Of a DNA stretch of 64,000 nucleotides, positions 7,720-16,965 are shown in pieces (position 1 is the first letter of the stretch; each line of letters opens with the position of its first letter). Under the pieces are notes generated by a model, which worked only from the letters and a program-made list of their open reading frames with translations, had not been told where the DNA came from and made no database searches. The stretch covers positions 1,377,816 through 1,441,815 of the forward strand of contig NZ_CCYM01000003.1 of assembly GCF_000826085.1 (NCBI RefSeq). The letters run 5' to 3'. Position numbers and translations under genes: made by a program. The DNA is from Nigerium massiliense (GTDB lineage: Bacteria > Actinomycetota > Actinomycetes > Propionibacteriales > Propionibacteriaceae).

Positions 7720-8652
7720 TCAGGCGAACGGCTGGGAGGCCCGGTCGAGGTCGGCGATGTCGCCGGCCGTGAGCGTCAGTTCGGACGACGCGACGAGCGG
7801 CGCGAGCTGCTCCGGCGTCCGCGCGGACGCGATCGGTGCCGTGACGCCCTTGGCGAGCAGCCAGGCCAAGGCGACCGTGGCTGGCTCGACGTCGTGGCGA
7901 CCGGCGACCTCGGTCAGGGTGGTCACCAGGGCGAACGCGTCGTCGGTGGCGCTGGCCTCGAGGAAGGACGCCCGGGCGGTGCCCGCGATGTCCTCCTTGC
8001 TGCGGTACTTTCCGGTCAGCAGGCCGGACGCCAGCGAGAAGTAGCTGAACACCGCGAGGCCGTTCGCCTCGGCGATCGCCCGGTAGCCGCCCTCGAAGTC
8101 GGCGCGGTGCGCCAGCGAGTACTGCGGCTGGATCGCGACCGGGACGGCCACGCCCGCGGACGTCGCCGCGTCGATCCAGGCCTGCTCGCGCTCCGGGCTC
8201 AGGTTCGACAGCCCGATGTTGCGCACCAGGCCGTCCTTGACGAGGCCGCCGAACGTGGCCGCCAACTCGTCCGGCGACTGGGACTCGTCGTCGTAGTGGG
8301 CGTAGTAGAGGTCGACGTGGTCGGTGCCCAGGCGCTGCAGCGACTCCTGCAGGGCGGCGCGGACGTTGTCCGCGGCCAGGCCCTGGTGCTTCGGGTGCGA
8401 GCCGACCTTGGTCGCCAGGAAGACGTCGTCGCGGCGCCCCGTGCGCTGCAGCCACCTGCCGATCACGCTCTCCGACTCGCCGCCGGAGTTGCCTTCGGCC
8501 CACGCCGAGTAGACGTCGGCGGTGTCGATGTGCGTGCCTCCCGCGTCGACGAAGGCGTCCAACACCGCGAAGGACTGATCGTCATCGGTCGTCCAGCCGA
8601 AGGTGTTGCCGCCCAGGGCCAGGGGAAGTCCGTCGTGCAGCGTGTTCGTCAT
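7720..8652 (-). CDS. aldo/keto reductase
   Basis: NAD(P)H-dependent oxidoreductase of the TIM-barrel AKR superfamily, 310 aa. The catalytic tetrad can be seen: Asp43 and Tyr48 (DTADVY), Lys82 (ATKVG) and His119 (YYAHYDD). The C-terminal cofactor region reads IASARTPEQLAPL. The substrate is not predictable. It follows the MerR/TipAS gene by 63 bp on the same strand, so it might be the last gene of that cluster or a regulated target. Confidence 0.92.
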   Translation of the reverse strand: MTNTLHDGLPLALGGNTFGWTTDDDQSFAVLDAFVDAGGTHIDTADVYSAWAEGNSGGESESVIGRWLQRTGRRDDVFLATKVGSHPKHQGLAADNVRAALQESLQRLGTDHVDLYYAHYDDESQSPDELAATFGGLVKDGLVRNIGLSNLSPEREQAWIDAATSAGVAVPVAIQPQYSLAHRADFEGGYRAIAEANGLAVFSYFSLASGLLTGKYRSKEDIAGTARASFLEASATDDAFALVTTLTEVAGRHDVEPATVALAWLLAKGVTAPIASARTPEQLAPLVASSELTLTAGDIADLDRASQPFA

Positions 8653-8715
8653 CGGTCGTGCTCCTTCACTCGTCCGTTCAGGGTTCCGGTAGCGACAGCG
8701 CTGGGCGCTCGCCCG

Positions 8716-9537
8716 CTATTCCCCGGCACCGCCCTCGGCGGCGGGTCGATCCGCGACACCGGCGCCGGTCCCCGACGGCAGGGCGACGTGGAGGCGCAAC
8801 GCGGCGGCCGCGAGGCGGGCCGCCTCGACGCTGCCGAACGTCTCGTGGAAGTCGGGGTCGGTCTCGTACAGCGCGGCCATGCCGCGGACCATGGCCGCGG
8901 AGCGGTCGCGATCGCCGGCGTGCGTGGGCGTCCCCGGGATCTCCGCGAACCAGGACAGGTGGGTCGCCGCGTGATCCTGGGCTGCGGGCGAGTCCGGCGG
9001 CACTCCCGCGCCTTGGAGTTCTGCCCAGCGCCCAAGCAGCGTCTCGGCCCTCGCCTTCCATTCCCGTTGCTGCCCGGGGCCTTTGGCGTGCCACCAGCGA
9101 TTGGACGCCTCGAAAGCTTCCCGTCCCCAACGGCGCACCACCTCCTGCTCGTACCGGTCGTTGAAACCCTCGAGCATGACGTCCATGCGCGGCTCGCGGC
9201 CCTCCCGGCGCCTCCGGACGGTGTGCTCCACCGCTCGGATGCGCCGGTCGAGGGCGTCACGTTCGGCGGCGAGAGACTCGAGGTGGGCGACGAGGGCCTC
9301 GATCTCCGCCTCCGTCGTCGTGTCGGCGGCCAGGATGTCCGCGATCAGCCGCAACCCCATGCCCGCCTCGCGCAGCAGCAGGATGCGCTGCAGCCTCGCC
9401 ACCGCGGCCGATCCGTAGTAGCGATACCCGTTCGTCCCGATCCGGTCGGGTTCGAGCAGGCCGATCTGGTGGTAGTGCCGCAGCGTCCGCCCGCTGATCC
9501 CGGCGCGGTCGGCCAGCTCGCTCACGGTCCACTCCAC
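8716..9537 (-). CDS. MerR-family regulator with TipAS effector domain
   Basis: A 273-aa transcription factor. Residues 1-70 are a MerR winged-helix domain (WTVSELADRAGISGRTLRHYHQIG...GYRYYG), about 75-115 the dimerising coiled coil, and the C-terminal ~140 residues resemble the TipAS multidrug-recognition fold (EGFNDRYEQEVVRRWG...SNRWW). TipA-type proteins bind thiopeptides and other drugs and activate tip promoters. GTG 9537 was chosen because of a GAAGGAG site six bases upstream; the frame is open beyond, into unrelated sequence. It lies 28 bp after the DUF2268 gene. Confidence 0.9.
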   Translation of the reverse strand: MEWTVSELADRAGISGRTLRHYHQIGLLEPDRIGTNGYRYYGSAAVARLQRILLLREAGMGLRLIADILAADTTTEAEIEALVAHLESLAAERDALDRRIRAVEHTVRRRREGREPRMDVMLEGFNDRYEQEVVRRWGREAFEASNRWWHAKGPGQQREWKARAETLLGRWAELQGAGVPPDSPAAQDHAATHLSWFAEIPGTPTHAGDRDRSAAMVRGMAALYETDPDFHETFGSVEAARLAAAALRLHVALPSGTGAGVADRPAAEGGAGE

Positions 9538-9565
9538 GGCCGCTCCTTCGTTTCGTCGGACGTGC

Positions 9566-10483
9566 TCAGTCTGCCGAGCCGGGCACCAGGCCGAGCCGAG
9601 GCAGGGCGACGTCGAGGACGTCGGCCGCGGGAGCGTGGACGGCGGCGGCCGCGGTCGAGCCGGTCTCCTCCAGGTAGGCCCGGACGAGCCGCGCGCCCGC
9701 CGCGTACCCGGCGCCGGTGGGCAGCCCGACCGGCCGGCCACCGAACAGCCGCGCGCTGGCGTCCCCGAGCACCCAGGCGGTGAAGTCGGCCATGCCGGTG
9801 ACGCCGAGCCCGGAGGCGACCTTGGCCAGCACCGCGTCGTCGGTCCGCGTGCGCTCGCTGACGAAGTGCGTGGCGCCGACCGGGCCGTACAGCTCGGAGG
9901 CGAAGGTGTCGGCGAGGCCCTCGGCCACGACGTGCTCGCCCACGGTCACCGTCGCGGGGTCCCAGATGACGCCGCCCGGCGAGTAACGCACGTTGTGGTG
10001 CAGCTCGTGGGCCACGAGCGCCTCCAGCCTGTCGAGCACCTGCGGGTGGGGCCAGATGGTGATGGCGATGAAGCCACTGATGCCCCCGAACGCGGAGAGC
10101 CCCTGGATCTCGGTCATGAAGTGGTCGCTCGTCGGGTCGCCGAGGAGCAACAGCAACCGCAGATCGGGCACGGCCAGGCCAGGCACGGCGGCGGTCAGCG
10201 CGGCGATGCTGTCGTCCAGCGCCTGCCGCGCCCGCTGCCAGACCCGGGCGCCCTCGAGCGCGTCGAGACCCACCCGCAGCCGCGCGTCGACGGCGTCCGT
10301 GCCCTCGAACGGGAAGCCGAAGCTCTGCCGGTGGACCTCGGCCAAGTCGACCCCGCCGGGGATGAAGTGGTACATGCCCGCCAGGGGCGCCCACAGTTCG
10401 CGCACCGCCTCGGCCCGGACGGACGGCGGCGCGTCCAGCACCTGTCGCATGGCCGCCGCGCTGTCGATGATCGAGATGGTCAT
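9566..10483 (-). CDS. DUF2268-type putative zinc-dependent protease
   Basis: A 305-aa protein with a HELHHN motif (HExxH zinc-protease signature, about residues 159-163 from this start) followed by a second conserved acidic stretch EGLADTFASELYG, matching the DUF2268 predicted peptidase family. It has no signal peptide and is probably cytoplasmic. Start uncertain: ATG 10483 (MTISIIDS) was preferred because the longer alternative at 10531 adds a low-complexity stretch, but 10531 would place the start 7 bp after the upstream stop. It is probably co-transcribed with the MerR/TipAS gene. Confidence 0.8.
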   Translation of the reverse strand: MTISIIDSAAAMRQVLDAPPSVRAEAVRELWAPLAGMYHFIPGGVDLAEVHRQSFGFPFEGTDAVDARLRVGLDALEGARVWQRARQALDDSIAALTAAVPGLAVPDLRLLLLLGDPTSDHFMTEIQGLSAFGGISGFIAITIWPHPQVLDRLEALVAHELHHNVRYSPGGVIWDPATVTVGEHVVAEGLADTFASELYGPVGATHFVSERTRTDDAVLAKVASGLGVTGMADFTAWVLGDASARLFGGRPVGLPTGAGYAAGARLVRAYLEETGSTAAAAVHAPAADVLDVALPRLGLVPGSAD

Positions 10484-10537
10484 GCCGGCGACGCTAGACG
10501 TTGACGTGACGGCAAGGTCAAGCGCCGGCATCCGACG

Positions 10538-11470
10538 CTATTCCGGATCGGCCGGCGGGATGCGCACCTCGAGGGCCTCCTGTTCCACCGTGCACACCAG
10601 CTGGCGGACGGCGCCGATGGTGTCCCCGTCGATCTGCGCCTCGATGGGCTTGCGGGCCCGGACGGTCACCTTCTTGCATTGCGTGCGCTTCAGTTCGCCG
10701 TGTCCACGGCGGCCACGGGTCAGGATGTTCAGCGCGACAGCACCCCAGCCCAGCGGCCCGCGGGGCGCGACGAACAGCACGTCGATGAGGCCGTCGTCGA
10801 GCAGCGCCTCGGGCATGATCATCACGCCGCCCTGGATCTGCCCGACATTGCCGATCAGCACGGTGCGGGCGTGCTGGCTGTTGTGCTGCGCGCCGTCGGC
10901 GTCCGCCCAGACGCGAAAGCCCTTGTTGAACAGGTTCTTCGCCCCGGCGACCACATAGGCGAGCCAGCCCACCTTGGCCTTCAGCGTGTCGTCGGCCGTG
11001 GCCATGATGTCGGCGTCCAGCCCGAGGCCGGCCATCACCAAGAACACCTCGGGGTCACGGTCGTCGGCGGTGATGTGGCCGACGTCGATCTTGCGGGTTC
11101 CCCCGCTGAACACGGTGTCCACGGCGTTCTCCAGGTCGAGCGGGGTGGCCAGCGCGCGGGCCAGCAGGTTGCCCGTCCCCATCGGCACCAGCCCCATGGG
11201 GACGCCGCTGCCCCTCAGCGCCTCGGCCACCGAGCGGATCGTCCCGTCGCCGCCCACCGCGATCACCAGTTCCGCGCCGTCCGCCAGAGCCTGCTCGGCC
11301 TGCCCGGTGCCGGGGTCCTCGATCGTCGTCTCGTGGAACACCGGTTCGGGCCAGCCGTAGTCGGACGCCGTCCGGCGCACCAGGTCGCGGGCCGCGTCTC
11401 CCCCATCGTCAAACTTCGAGGGGTTGATCACTGCGGCCCAGGGTCCGGGCGTGAGCGCGTCGTCGGTCAT
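10538..11470 (-). CDS. diacylglycerol kinase family lipid kinase
   Basis: ATP-dependent lipid kinase of the DAGK/YegS/sphingosine kinase family, 310 aa. It shows the nucleotide-binding GGDGT motif (VIAVGGDGTIRSV), the GTGNLLAR loop and the C-terminal region IEAQIDGD that shapes the lipid site. In actinobacteria such enzymes recycle diacylglycerol or phosphorylate other membrane lipids. It is the first gene of a minus-strand run leading into the DUF2268 and MerR genes. Confidence 0.93.
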   Translation of the reverse strand: MTDDALTPGPWAAVINPSKFDDGGDAARDLVRRTASDYGWPEPVFHETTIEDPGTGQAEQALADGAELVIAVGGDGTIRSVAEALRGSGVPMGLVPMGTGNLLARALATPLDLENAVDTVFSGGTRKIDVGHITADDRDPEVFLVMAGLGLDADIMATADDTLKAKVGWLAYVVAGAKNLFNKGFRVWADADGAQHNSQHARTVLIGNVGQIQGGVMIMPEALLDDGLIDVLFVAPRGPLGWGAVALNILTRGRRGHGELKRTQCKKVTVRARKPIEAQIDGDTIGAVRQLVCTVEQEALEVRIPPADPE

Positions 11471-11507
11471 GGCGCGACAATAGCTTCCCCGCGCGGCACC
11501 CCAGCTC

Positions 11508-12422
11508 TCACGGCGACAGGACGAGGAAGATCGCCGGCATCGCCACCACCGCGACCAGTGTCGTCAAGGACGTCATGAACGCCGACACCTCGACGTCGAG
11601 GCCGGCCTCGCCCGTGAAACCCGTAACCATCGCCGCCATCGGCGCGAAGAACACCATGCACAGCACGACCTTCACCGGCGCATCCAGCGGCAGGGCGAAC
11701 CACACCACGAGCGCGAACAGCAGCGCGAAGCCGTAGCGGTAGCCGAGGTAGCGGGCCGCCGTGGCGTACTTGGCCGGAGACAGCACGACCTCCAGCCCGA
11801 TGCCGATCATGAGCATCGCCAGGAAGGTGTTGGCCCCGCCGACCGTGGACGTGAACGCGATCACCGGCGGCGGCAGCGCCACGTCCAGCAGCCGCAGGAT
11901 CAGCAGCGCCAGGTACGTATCGAACACCGCCGAGCTGAACACCTGCCGGACGAACTTCGCGACCGTCACTCGCAGCTGCGGTCGCGCCCACATCAGCCCC
12001 CAGCCGTAGCCGATCCCCGCCGAGACCAGGGAGTTCCCCAGGTCGAACAGCGCGGTCAGCACGATGGCCTGGGGCCCAGCGAACGTCGCGACGTAGGGCA
12101 TCGCGAACAGGCCGATGTTGTAGTTGGGCACGTTGATGACCCCGAACGCCTGGGCCGGACGCCCCCGGCGCCGCTCGAGCGCCCCCACCGCCACCTGCTG
12201 GCTCAGGACCGCCGCCGCTCCGATAACGCAGAGGAGCAGCAGCCCGGGGGTGAGGTGGAACTCGTTGAAGCTGGTGATCAGCGCGCACGGCAGCGTGATG
12301 CGCAGGACGACGCGGGAGATGGTCGGAAAGTCGTCGAGCGAAACCCAGCCCAGCCGCTTGATGCCGTACCCCATGCCGATGATCGCGATGAGCACCGCGG
12401 CCCGCACGAACACCTCGCCCAT
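11508..12422 (-). CDS. AEC family auxin-efflux-carrier-like transporter
   Basis: A 304-aa integral membrane protein with about ten hydrophobic segments and the AEC/PIN-like motif NVPNYNIGLFAMPYV in the middle. Bacterial members carry organic acids such as malate or malonate, but no substrate can be assigned here. ATG 12422 has a GGGAGGA ribosome site eight bases upstream; the frame extends further upstream without membrane-protein character. It is divergent from the TetR regulator, sharing a short promoter region. Confidence 0.88.
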   Translation of the reverse strand: MGEVFVRAAVLIAIIGMGYGIKRLGWVSLDDFPTISRVVLRITLPCALITSFNEFHLTPGLLLLCVIGAAAVLSQQVAVGALERRRGRPAQAFGVINVPNYNIGLFAMPYVATFAGPQAIVLTALFDLGNSLVSAGIGYGWGLMWARPQLRVTVAKFVRQVFSSAVFDTYLALLILRLLDVALPPPVIAFTSTVGGANTFLAMLMIGIGLEVVLSPAKYATAARYLGYRYGFALLFALVVWFALPLDAPVKVVLCMVFFAPMAAMVTGFTGEAGLDVEVSAFMTSLTTLVAVVAMPAIFLVLSP

Positions 12423-12515
12423 GTGATCCTCCCGAGCGCTCACCCTAACCATTGCCATCAGTGCAGTCGGACGCGTCCGCGGTGAACGTTCGCCCGCCGC
12501 GGCGTCCCGGAGCTT

Positions 12516-12535
12516 GTGAGTGAGCACTCACTCAC
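12516..12535. promoter_or_regulatory. TetR-type operator palindrome
   Basis: GTGAGTGAG-CA-CTCACTCAC: two perfect 9-bp arms around a 2-bp centre, lying between the divergent AEC transporter and the TetR gene. The arms resemble the AGTGAGTGCTCACT-type operators of autoregulated TetR proteins, so it is probably bound by the adjacent regulator. Confidence 0.75.
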
Positions 12536-13184
12536 TAGAATCGTCCGCGGCCTATCCTCCCGCCACCCCATCGGGCGGCTCAGCGCCGCCGACGAAAGAC
12601 CGTTCGCCCCCACCACTCCTGGAGTCCCATGTCCCGCGCCGCCGGCCATCTTGGACGCCACCCGCCCCCTGCTGCTCGAGCACGGCCTGGCGACGTCGAC
12701 CCGGCAGATCGCCGCCGCCTGCGGCATCGCCGAGGGCACGATCTTCCGGGTCTTCTCCTCCAAAGAGGAACTCATCGCCGAGGTCGTGGCCACCGAGGCG
12801 TCCGCGGCGCCCGTCGTCGGGCGTCTGCAGAAGCTGGATGGCACCGATCTCGCCGGCCTCGTCGAGGGCATCATCCGCGTGCTCACCGCGCGCTCGCGCG
12901 AGCTGCGCAGCCTGCTCGCCCTGCGCCACCACCCCTCCATCCGGGGCGAGGGCGGCTGCCGCCGCCCGCCGGCGCGCGAAACCCGCATCGCCGAGACCAT
13001 CGAGGCCCTCCTCCTCCCCCACGCGGACGCCCTGAGCGTCCCGCCGCGCCAGGCCGCCCGGGCCATCGAGGCGTTGAGCATCGGCGCCTCGTTCCTCTCG
13101 GCGAGCACCGACACCACCGAACAGACCCCGGCCGACCTGGCCGCCATCCTGCTGACCGGCTTCTCGAAGGAAACCCCATGCTGA
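12516..13184 (+). CDS. TetR/AcrR family transcriptional regulator, start uncertain or frameshifted
   Basis: A TetR helix-turn-helix is clear: ILDATRPLLLEHG...TRQIAAACGIAEGTIFRVFSSKEEL, followed by a ligand domain ending at 13184. The only in-frame start is GTG 12516, which lies inside the operator palindrome and would add 45 atypical residues before the HTH. A better start, ATG 12629 with a CTGGAG site, reads MSRAAGHL in another frame; deleting one G near 12645-12648 would give MSRAA-AILDATRP, a normal TetR N-terminus. So there is either a real frameshift, a sequencing error, or an unusual leader. The stop overlaps the ABC exporter start. It probably represses itself and the exporter. Confidence 0.7.
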   Translation: MSEHSLTRIVRGLSSRHPIGRLSAADERPFAPTTPGVPCPAPPAILDATRPLLLEHGLATSTRQIAAACGIAEGTIFRVFSSKEELIAEVVATEASAAPVVGRLQKLDGTDLAGLVEGIIRVLTARSRELRSLLALRHHPSIRGEGGCRRPPARETRIAETIEALLLPHADALSVPPRQAARAIEALSIGASFLSASTDTTEQTPADLAAILLTGFSKETPC

Positions 13185-14911
13185 TCAGGCTTCTCCGCCG
13201 CTTCCTGAGGCCGTACACCGGCCTCATCGCGATGGTCTGCGTCCTGCAACTCGTGCAGGTCGCCGCGTCGCTCTACCTCCCGTCGCTCAACGCGGCCATC
13301 ATCGACCAGGGCGTCAGCCGCGGCGACACGGGCTACATCGGCCGCACCGGACTGCTGATGCTGGGCGTGACGCTGGTGCAGGTCGCCGGCCAGATCGGCG
13401 CCACCTACTTCGGCGCCAAGACCGCCATGTCGTTCGGGCGCGACGTCCGCGCCGCGATCTTCGACCGCACCCTCGACTTCTCCACCCGCGAGATGAACAC
13501 GTTCGGCGCGCCGTCCCTGATCACCCGCACCACCAACGACGTCCAGCAGGTGCAACAGCTGGTGCTGATGAGCGCGATCATGATCGTCAGCGCGCCGATC
13601 ATGATGGTCGGCGGCATCGTCATGGCGCTGCGCGAGGACGTCGGCCTGTCGTGGATCATCGCCGTCGCCGTCGCGTTGCTCGCCGGCATCGTGGGCGCGA
13701 TCGTCGTGCAGGCGATGCCGCTGTTCAAGCAGATGCAGGTGCGTACCGACAACCTCAACCGCGTGCTCCGCGAACAGATCAGCGGCCTGCGCGTCATCCG
13801 GGCGTTCGTGCGCGAGCCCTACGAGAGCGAACGGTTCGCCAAGGCCAACGGCGAGCTCACCGACACGTCCCTGCGGGTCGGACGCCGCATGCTCACGATG
13901 ATGCCGACGGTGATGTTCATCATGAACGCGTCCTCGATCGGCGTGATGTGGTTCGGCGGCCTCCGCATCGACGCGGGCCAGATGCAGGTGGGCCAGCTCA
14001 CCGCGTTTCTGCAGTACCTCATGCAGATCCTGATGTCGGTGATGATGAGCACGATGATGCTGATGATGGCGCCCCGGGCCAGCGTCTGCGCGGGCCGCAT
14101 CCAGGAGGTCCTCGGCACCGAGTCCACCGTCGTCCCCGCGGCCGATCCGGTCACGTCCCTCGATCACGCCGGTGCGATCGAGTTCGACCACGTCACGTTC
14201 CGCTACCCGGGCGCCGAGCACGCCGTCCTCGACGACGTCAGCTTCTCCGTCCGGGCCGGGCAGACCACGGCCATCGTGGGCTCCACCGGCGCCGGAAAGT
14301 CGACGATGGTGAACCTGATCCCGCGGCTGATGGACGTCACCGGCGGCCGCGTCCTGATCGACGGGGTGGATGTCCGCGAGCTCGATCCCGACCTGCTGTG
14401 GAGCCGCATCGGCCTCGTCCCGCAGAAGGCCTACCTGTTCACCGGAACGGTCGCCTCCAACCTCGAGATGGGACGCCCCGGCGCCACGAAGGAGGACATG
14501 TGGCACGCGCTGAAGGTGGCCCAGGCGGACGACTTCGTCGCCGCGATGCCCGAGAAGCTGGACGCCCCGATCGCCCAGGGCGGCACGAACGTCTCCGGCG
14601 GGCAGCGTCAGCGGCTGTCGATCGCCCGCGCCCTCATCAAGCGCCCGGACGTCTACGTCTTCGACGACTCGTTCTCGGCCCTCGACGTCGGCACCGACGC
14701 CCGCCTGCGGGCGGCTCTCTCCCCCGAGACCCAGGACGCCGCGGTCCTCATCGTCGCCCAGCGCGTCTCCACCATCCGCAACGCCGACCAGATCGTCGTC
14801 CTCGACCACGGCCGGGTCGACGGCATCGGCACCCATGACGAGCTCGTGGCGACCTGCCCCACGTACGCCGAGATCGTCGAGTCGCAGCACCAGATCGAGG
14901 AGGCGGCATGA
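13178..14911 (+). CDS. ABC exporter half-transporter (degenerate-site subunit)
   Basis: A 577-aa type IV (multidrug) ABC exporter half: six membrane helices (residues 1-320) then an ATPase domain with Walker A GSTGAGKST, signature VSGGQ and Walker B VYVFDDS. The Walker B ends in Asp-Asp instead of Asp-Glu, so the catalytic glutamate is replaced; this is characteristic of the non-canonical subunit of heterodimeric exporters such as LmrCD, TmrAB or TM287/288. It overlaps the TetR stop at its start and the second half-transporter (ATGA) at its end. Likely role: drug or lipid efflux. Confidence 0.93.
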   Translation: MLIRLLRRFLRPYTGLIAMVCVLQLVQVAASLYLPSLNAAIIDQGVSRGDTGYIGRTGLLMLGVTLVQVAGQIGATYFGAKTAMSFGRDVRAAIFDRTLDFSTREMNTFGAPSLITRTTNDVQQVQQLVLMSAIMIVSAPIMMVGGIVMALREDVGLSWIIAVAVALLAGIVGAIVVQAMPLFKQMQVRTDNLNRVLREQISGLRVIRAFVREPYESERFAKANGELTDTSLRVGRRMLTMMPTVMFIMNASSIGVMWFGGLRIDAGQMQVGQLTAFLQYLMQILMSVMMSTMMLMMAPRASVCAGRIQEVLGTESTVVPAADPVTSLDHAGAIEFDHVTFRYPGAEHAVLDDVSFSVRAGQTTAIVGSTGAGKSTMVNLIPRLMDVTGGRVLIDGVDVRELDPDLLWSRIGLVPQKAYLFTGTVASNLEMGRPGATKEDMWHALKVAQADDFVAAMPEKLDAPIAQGGTNVSGGQRQRLSIARALIKRPDVYVFDDSFSALDVGTDARLRAALSPETQDAAVLIVAQRVSTIRNADQIVVLDHGRVDGIGTHDELVATCPTYAEIVESQHQIEEAA

Positions 14912-16899
14912 GCACCCGTTCGGACAAGCCCACCCAGAGGGTCACCCAGGCCCCCGATCGACCGAAGCACGGCCCGGCCCGCACCGGCGGCGGCCCGATG
15001 CACGGGCGCGGCACCGGCGAGAAGGCGATCAACTTCCTGCCGTCGCTGCGCCGACTGCTCGGCATGCTGCGCCCCGAGCGCACGCTGATCATCGTGGTCG
15101 TCGCGCTGACGGTGATCAGCGTCGTGTTCAACGTGGTCGGCCCCGCCATCCTCGGCCAGGCGACCAACATCGTCTTCGCGGGCGTCCTCGGCCGCGCGCT
15201 GGGCGAGCGGTTCCCGGCCGGCACCAGCACGGAGCAGGCCGTCGCGGCGCTGCGGGCGGCCGGGCAGAACAACATCGCCGACATGGTCGCCACCATGAAC
15301 GTCACGATCGGCCGGGGCATCGACATCGAGCACCTCGGCCAGGTCGTCGCGCTCGGCATCGGCCTGTTCGCCGTGGCCGGGGCGTTCATGTTCGCCCAGG
15401 GCTGGCTGCTCAACAACGTCGTCCAGCGCACGGTCTACCGCATGCGCCAACAGACCTCCGAGAAGCTGAACCGGCTGCCGCTGGCCTACTTCGACGGCCA
15501 GCCGCGCGGCGAGCTGCTCAGCCGCGTCACCAACGACATCGACAACATCGCCCAGTCGCTCCAGCAGACGCTGAGCCAGATGCTGCAGAACCTGATGACG
15601 GTGATCGGCGTGCTCATCATGATGTTCGTGGTCTCGCCGATGCTCGCCGTGATCGCGATCATCGCGGTGCCCGTGATGATGGGCGCCGCCGTCCTGATCG
15701 GCAAGCGCGCCCAGAGCAAGTTCGCGGGCATGTGGGCCGCGACGGGCGTGCTCAACGGCACCATCGAGGAGTCGTACACCGGCCACGCACTCGTCAAGGT
15801 GTTCGGACGCCAGCGCGAGGCCCGCGAGGCTTTCGCCCGGCAGAACGACGACCTCTTCGCCAATGCGTTCGCGGCGCAGTTCATCTCGGGCGTGATGATG
15901 CCGGTGATGTTCTTCATCGGGAACCTGAACTACGTCGCCATCGCGGTCGTCGGCGGCCTGCGCGTCGCCACGGGCCAGATGACGCTCGGCGCCGTCCAGG
16001 CATTCATCCAGTACTCGCGCATGTTCACCCAGCCGGTGACGCAGCTGGCGTCCATGTCGAACCTTCTGCAGTCGGGCGTCGCGTCCGCCGAGCGGGTCTT
16101 CCAGGTGCTGGACGCCGACGAGCAGTCCCCCGATGAGCAGGGCACCCTCGCGCCAGTCAAGGGCCGGGTCGCGTTCGAGCACGTCGACTTCAGCTACTCG
16201 CCCGACAAGCCGCTCATCGAGGACCTCTCCTTCGTGGCCGAGCCCGGCTCGACGGTCGCGATCGTCGGTCCGACCGGCGCGGGCAAGACCACGGTCGTCA
16301 ATCTGTTCCTGCGGTTCTACGAGGTGCAGGGCGGTCGCATCACCCTAGACGGCACCGACATCACCGCGGTCCCCCGGCAGGCGCTGCGCGACGAGATCGG
16401 CATGGTGCTGCAGGACACCTGGCTGTTCCACGGCACGATCGCCGACAACATCGCCTACGGACGCCCCGGCGCTACCCACGATGAGGTCGTCGCCGCGGCC
16501 ACCGCCGCCTACGTGGACCGGTTCGTGCACGCGTTGCCGGACGGCTACGACACGATGATCGACGAGGAGGGCTCGAACGTGTCGGCCGGAGAGAAGCAGC
16601 TGATCACGATCGCCCGAGCGTTCCTGTCGAACCCGTCCGTGCTGGTGCTGGACGAGGCGACGAGCTCCGTCGACACCCGCACCGAGCTGCTCGTGCAGCA
16701 GGCGATGGCCGCGCTGCGCGCCGATCGGACGAGCTTCGTCATCGCCCACCGGCTCTCCACGATCCGCGACGCGGACGTCATCCTCGTCATGGAGGACGGC
16801 CGCATCGTCGAGCAGGGCAGCCACGACGAGTTGGTCCGCGCCGGCGGCGCCTACCACGACCTCTACCAGGCGCAGTTCCAGGCGGCCGCCACCGCCTAG
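14908..16899 (+). CDS. ABC exporter half-transporter (catalytic subunit)
   Basis: Partner of the preceding gene, 663 aa. It has an N-terminal ~45-residue hydrophilic extension, a six-helix membrane domain with an ~80-residue insertion between helices 1 and 2, then an ATPase domain with Walker A GPTGAGKTT, Walker B VLVLDEATS (catalytic Glu present) and signature NVSAGEKQ. The signature deviates from LSGGQ; in a heterodimer this face pairs with the partner's Walker A, consistent with one degenerate and one functional ATP site. A strong hairpin terminator follows. Confidence 0.93.
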   Translation: MSTRSDKPTQRVTQAPDRPKHGPARTGGGPMHGRGTGEKAINFLPSLRRLLGMLRPERTLIIVVVALTVISVVFNVVGPAILGQATNIVFAGVLGRALGERFPAGTSTEQAVAALRAAGQNNIADMVATMNVTIGRGIDIEHLGQVVALGIGLFAVAGAFMFAQGWLLNNVVQRTVYRMRQQTSEKLNRLPLAYFDGQPRGELLSRVTNDIDNIAQSLQQTLSQMLQNLMTVIGVLIMMFVVSPMLAVIAIIAVPVMMGAAVLIGKRAQSKFAGMWAATGVLNGTIEESYTGHALVKVFGRQREAREAFARQNDDLFANAFAAQFISGVMMPVMFFIGNLNYVAIAVVGGLRVATGQMTLGAVQAFIQYSRMFTQPVTQLASMSNLLQSGVASAERVFQVLDADEQSPDEQGTLAPVKGRVAFEHVDFSYSPDKPLIEDLSFVAEPGSTVAIVGPTGAGKTTVVNLFLRFYEVQGGRITLDGTDITAVPRQALRDEIGMVLQDTWLFHGTIADNIAYGRPGATHDEVVAAATAAYVDRFVHALPDGYDTMIDEEGSNVSAGEKQLITIARAFLSNPSVLVLDEATSSVDTRTELLVQQAMAALRADRTSFVIAHRLSTIRDADVILVMEDGRIVEQGSHDELVRAGGAYHDLYQAQFQAAATA

Positions 16900-16910
16900 C
16901 CCGGGCAGCC

Positions 16911-16939
16911 GACGCCCCGGCCCGCGCGGCCGGGGCGTC
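16911..16939 (+). terminator. hairpin terminator after ABC exporter operon
   Basis: Twelve perfect base pairs (GACGCCCCGGCC / GGCCGGGGCGTC) with a CGCGC loop, 12 bp after the stop codon. No U tract. Confidence 0.75.
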
Positions 16940-16965
16940 GACGCCTCCCCGCTACGATCGGACGC

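Noticed and set aside
12458..14890. 810-codon frame on the minus strand opposite the ABC exporter
   Set aside because: His/Asp/Arg-rich antisense shadow; the plus strand has clear Walker motifs and membrane helices.
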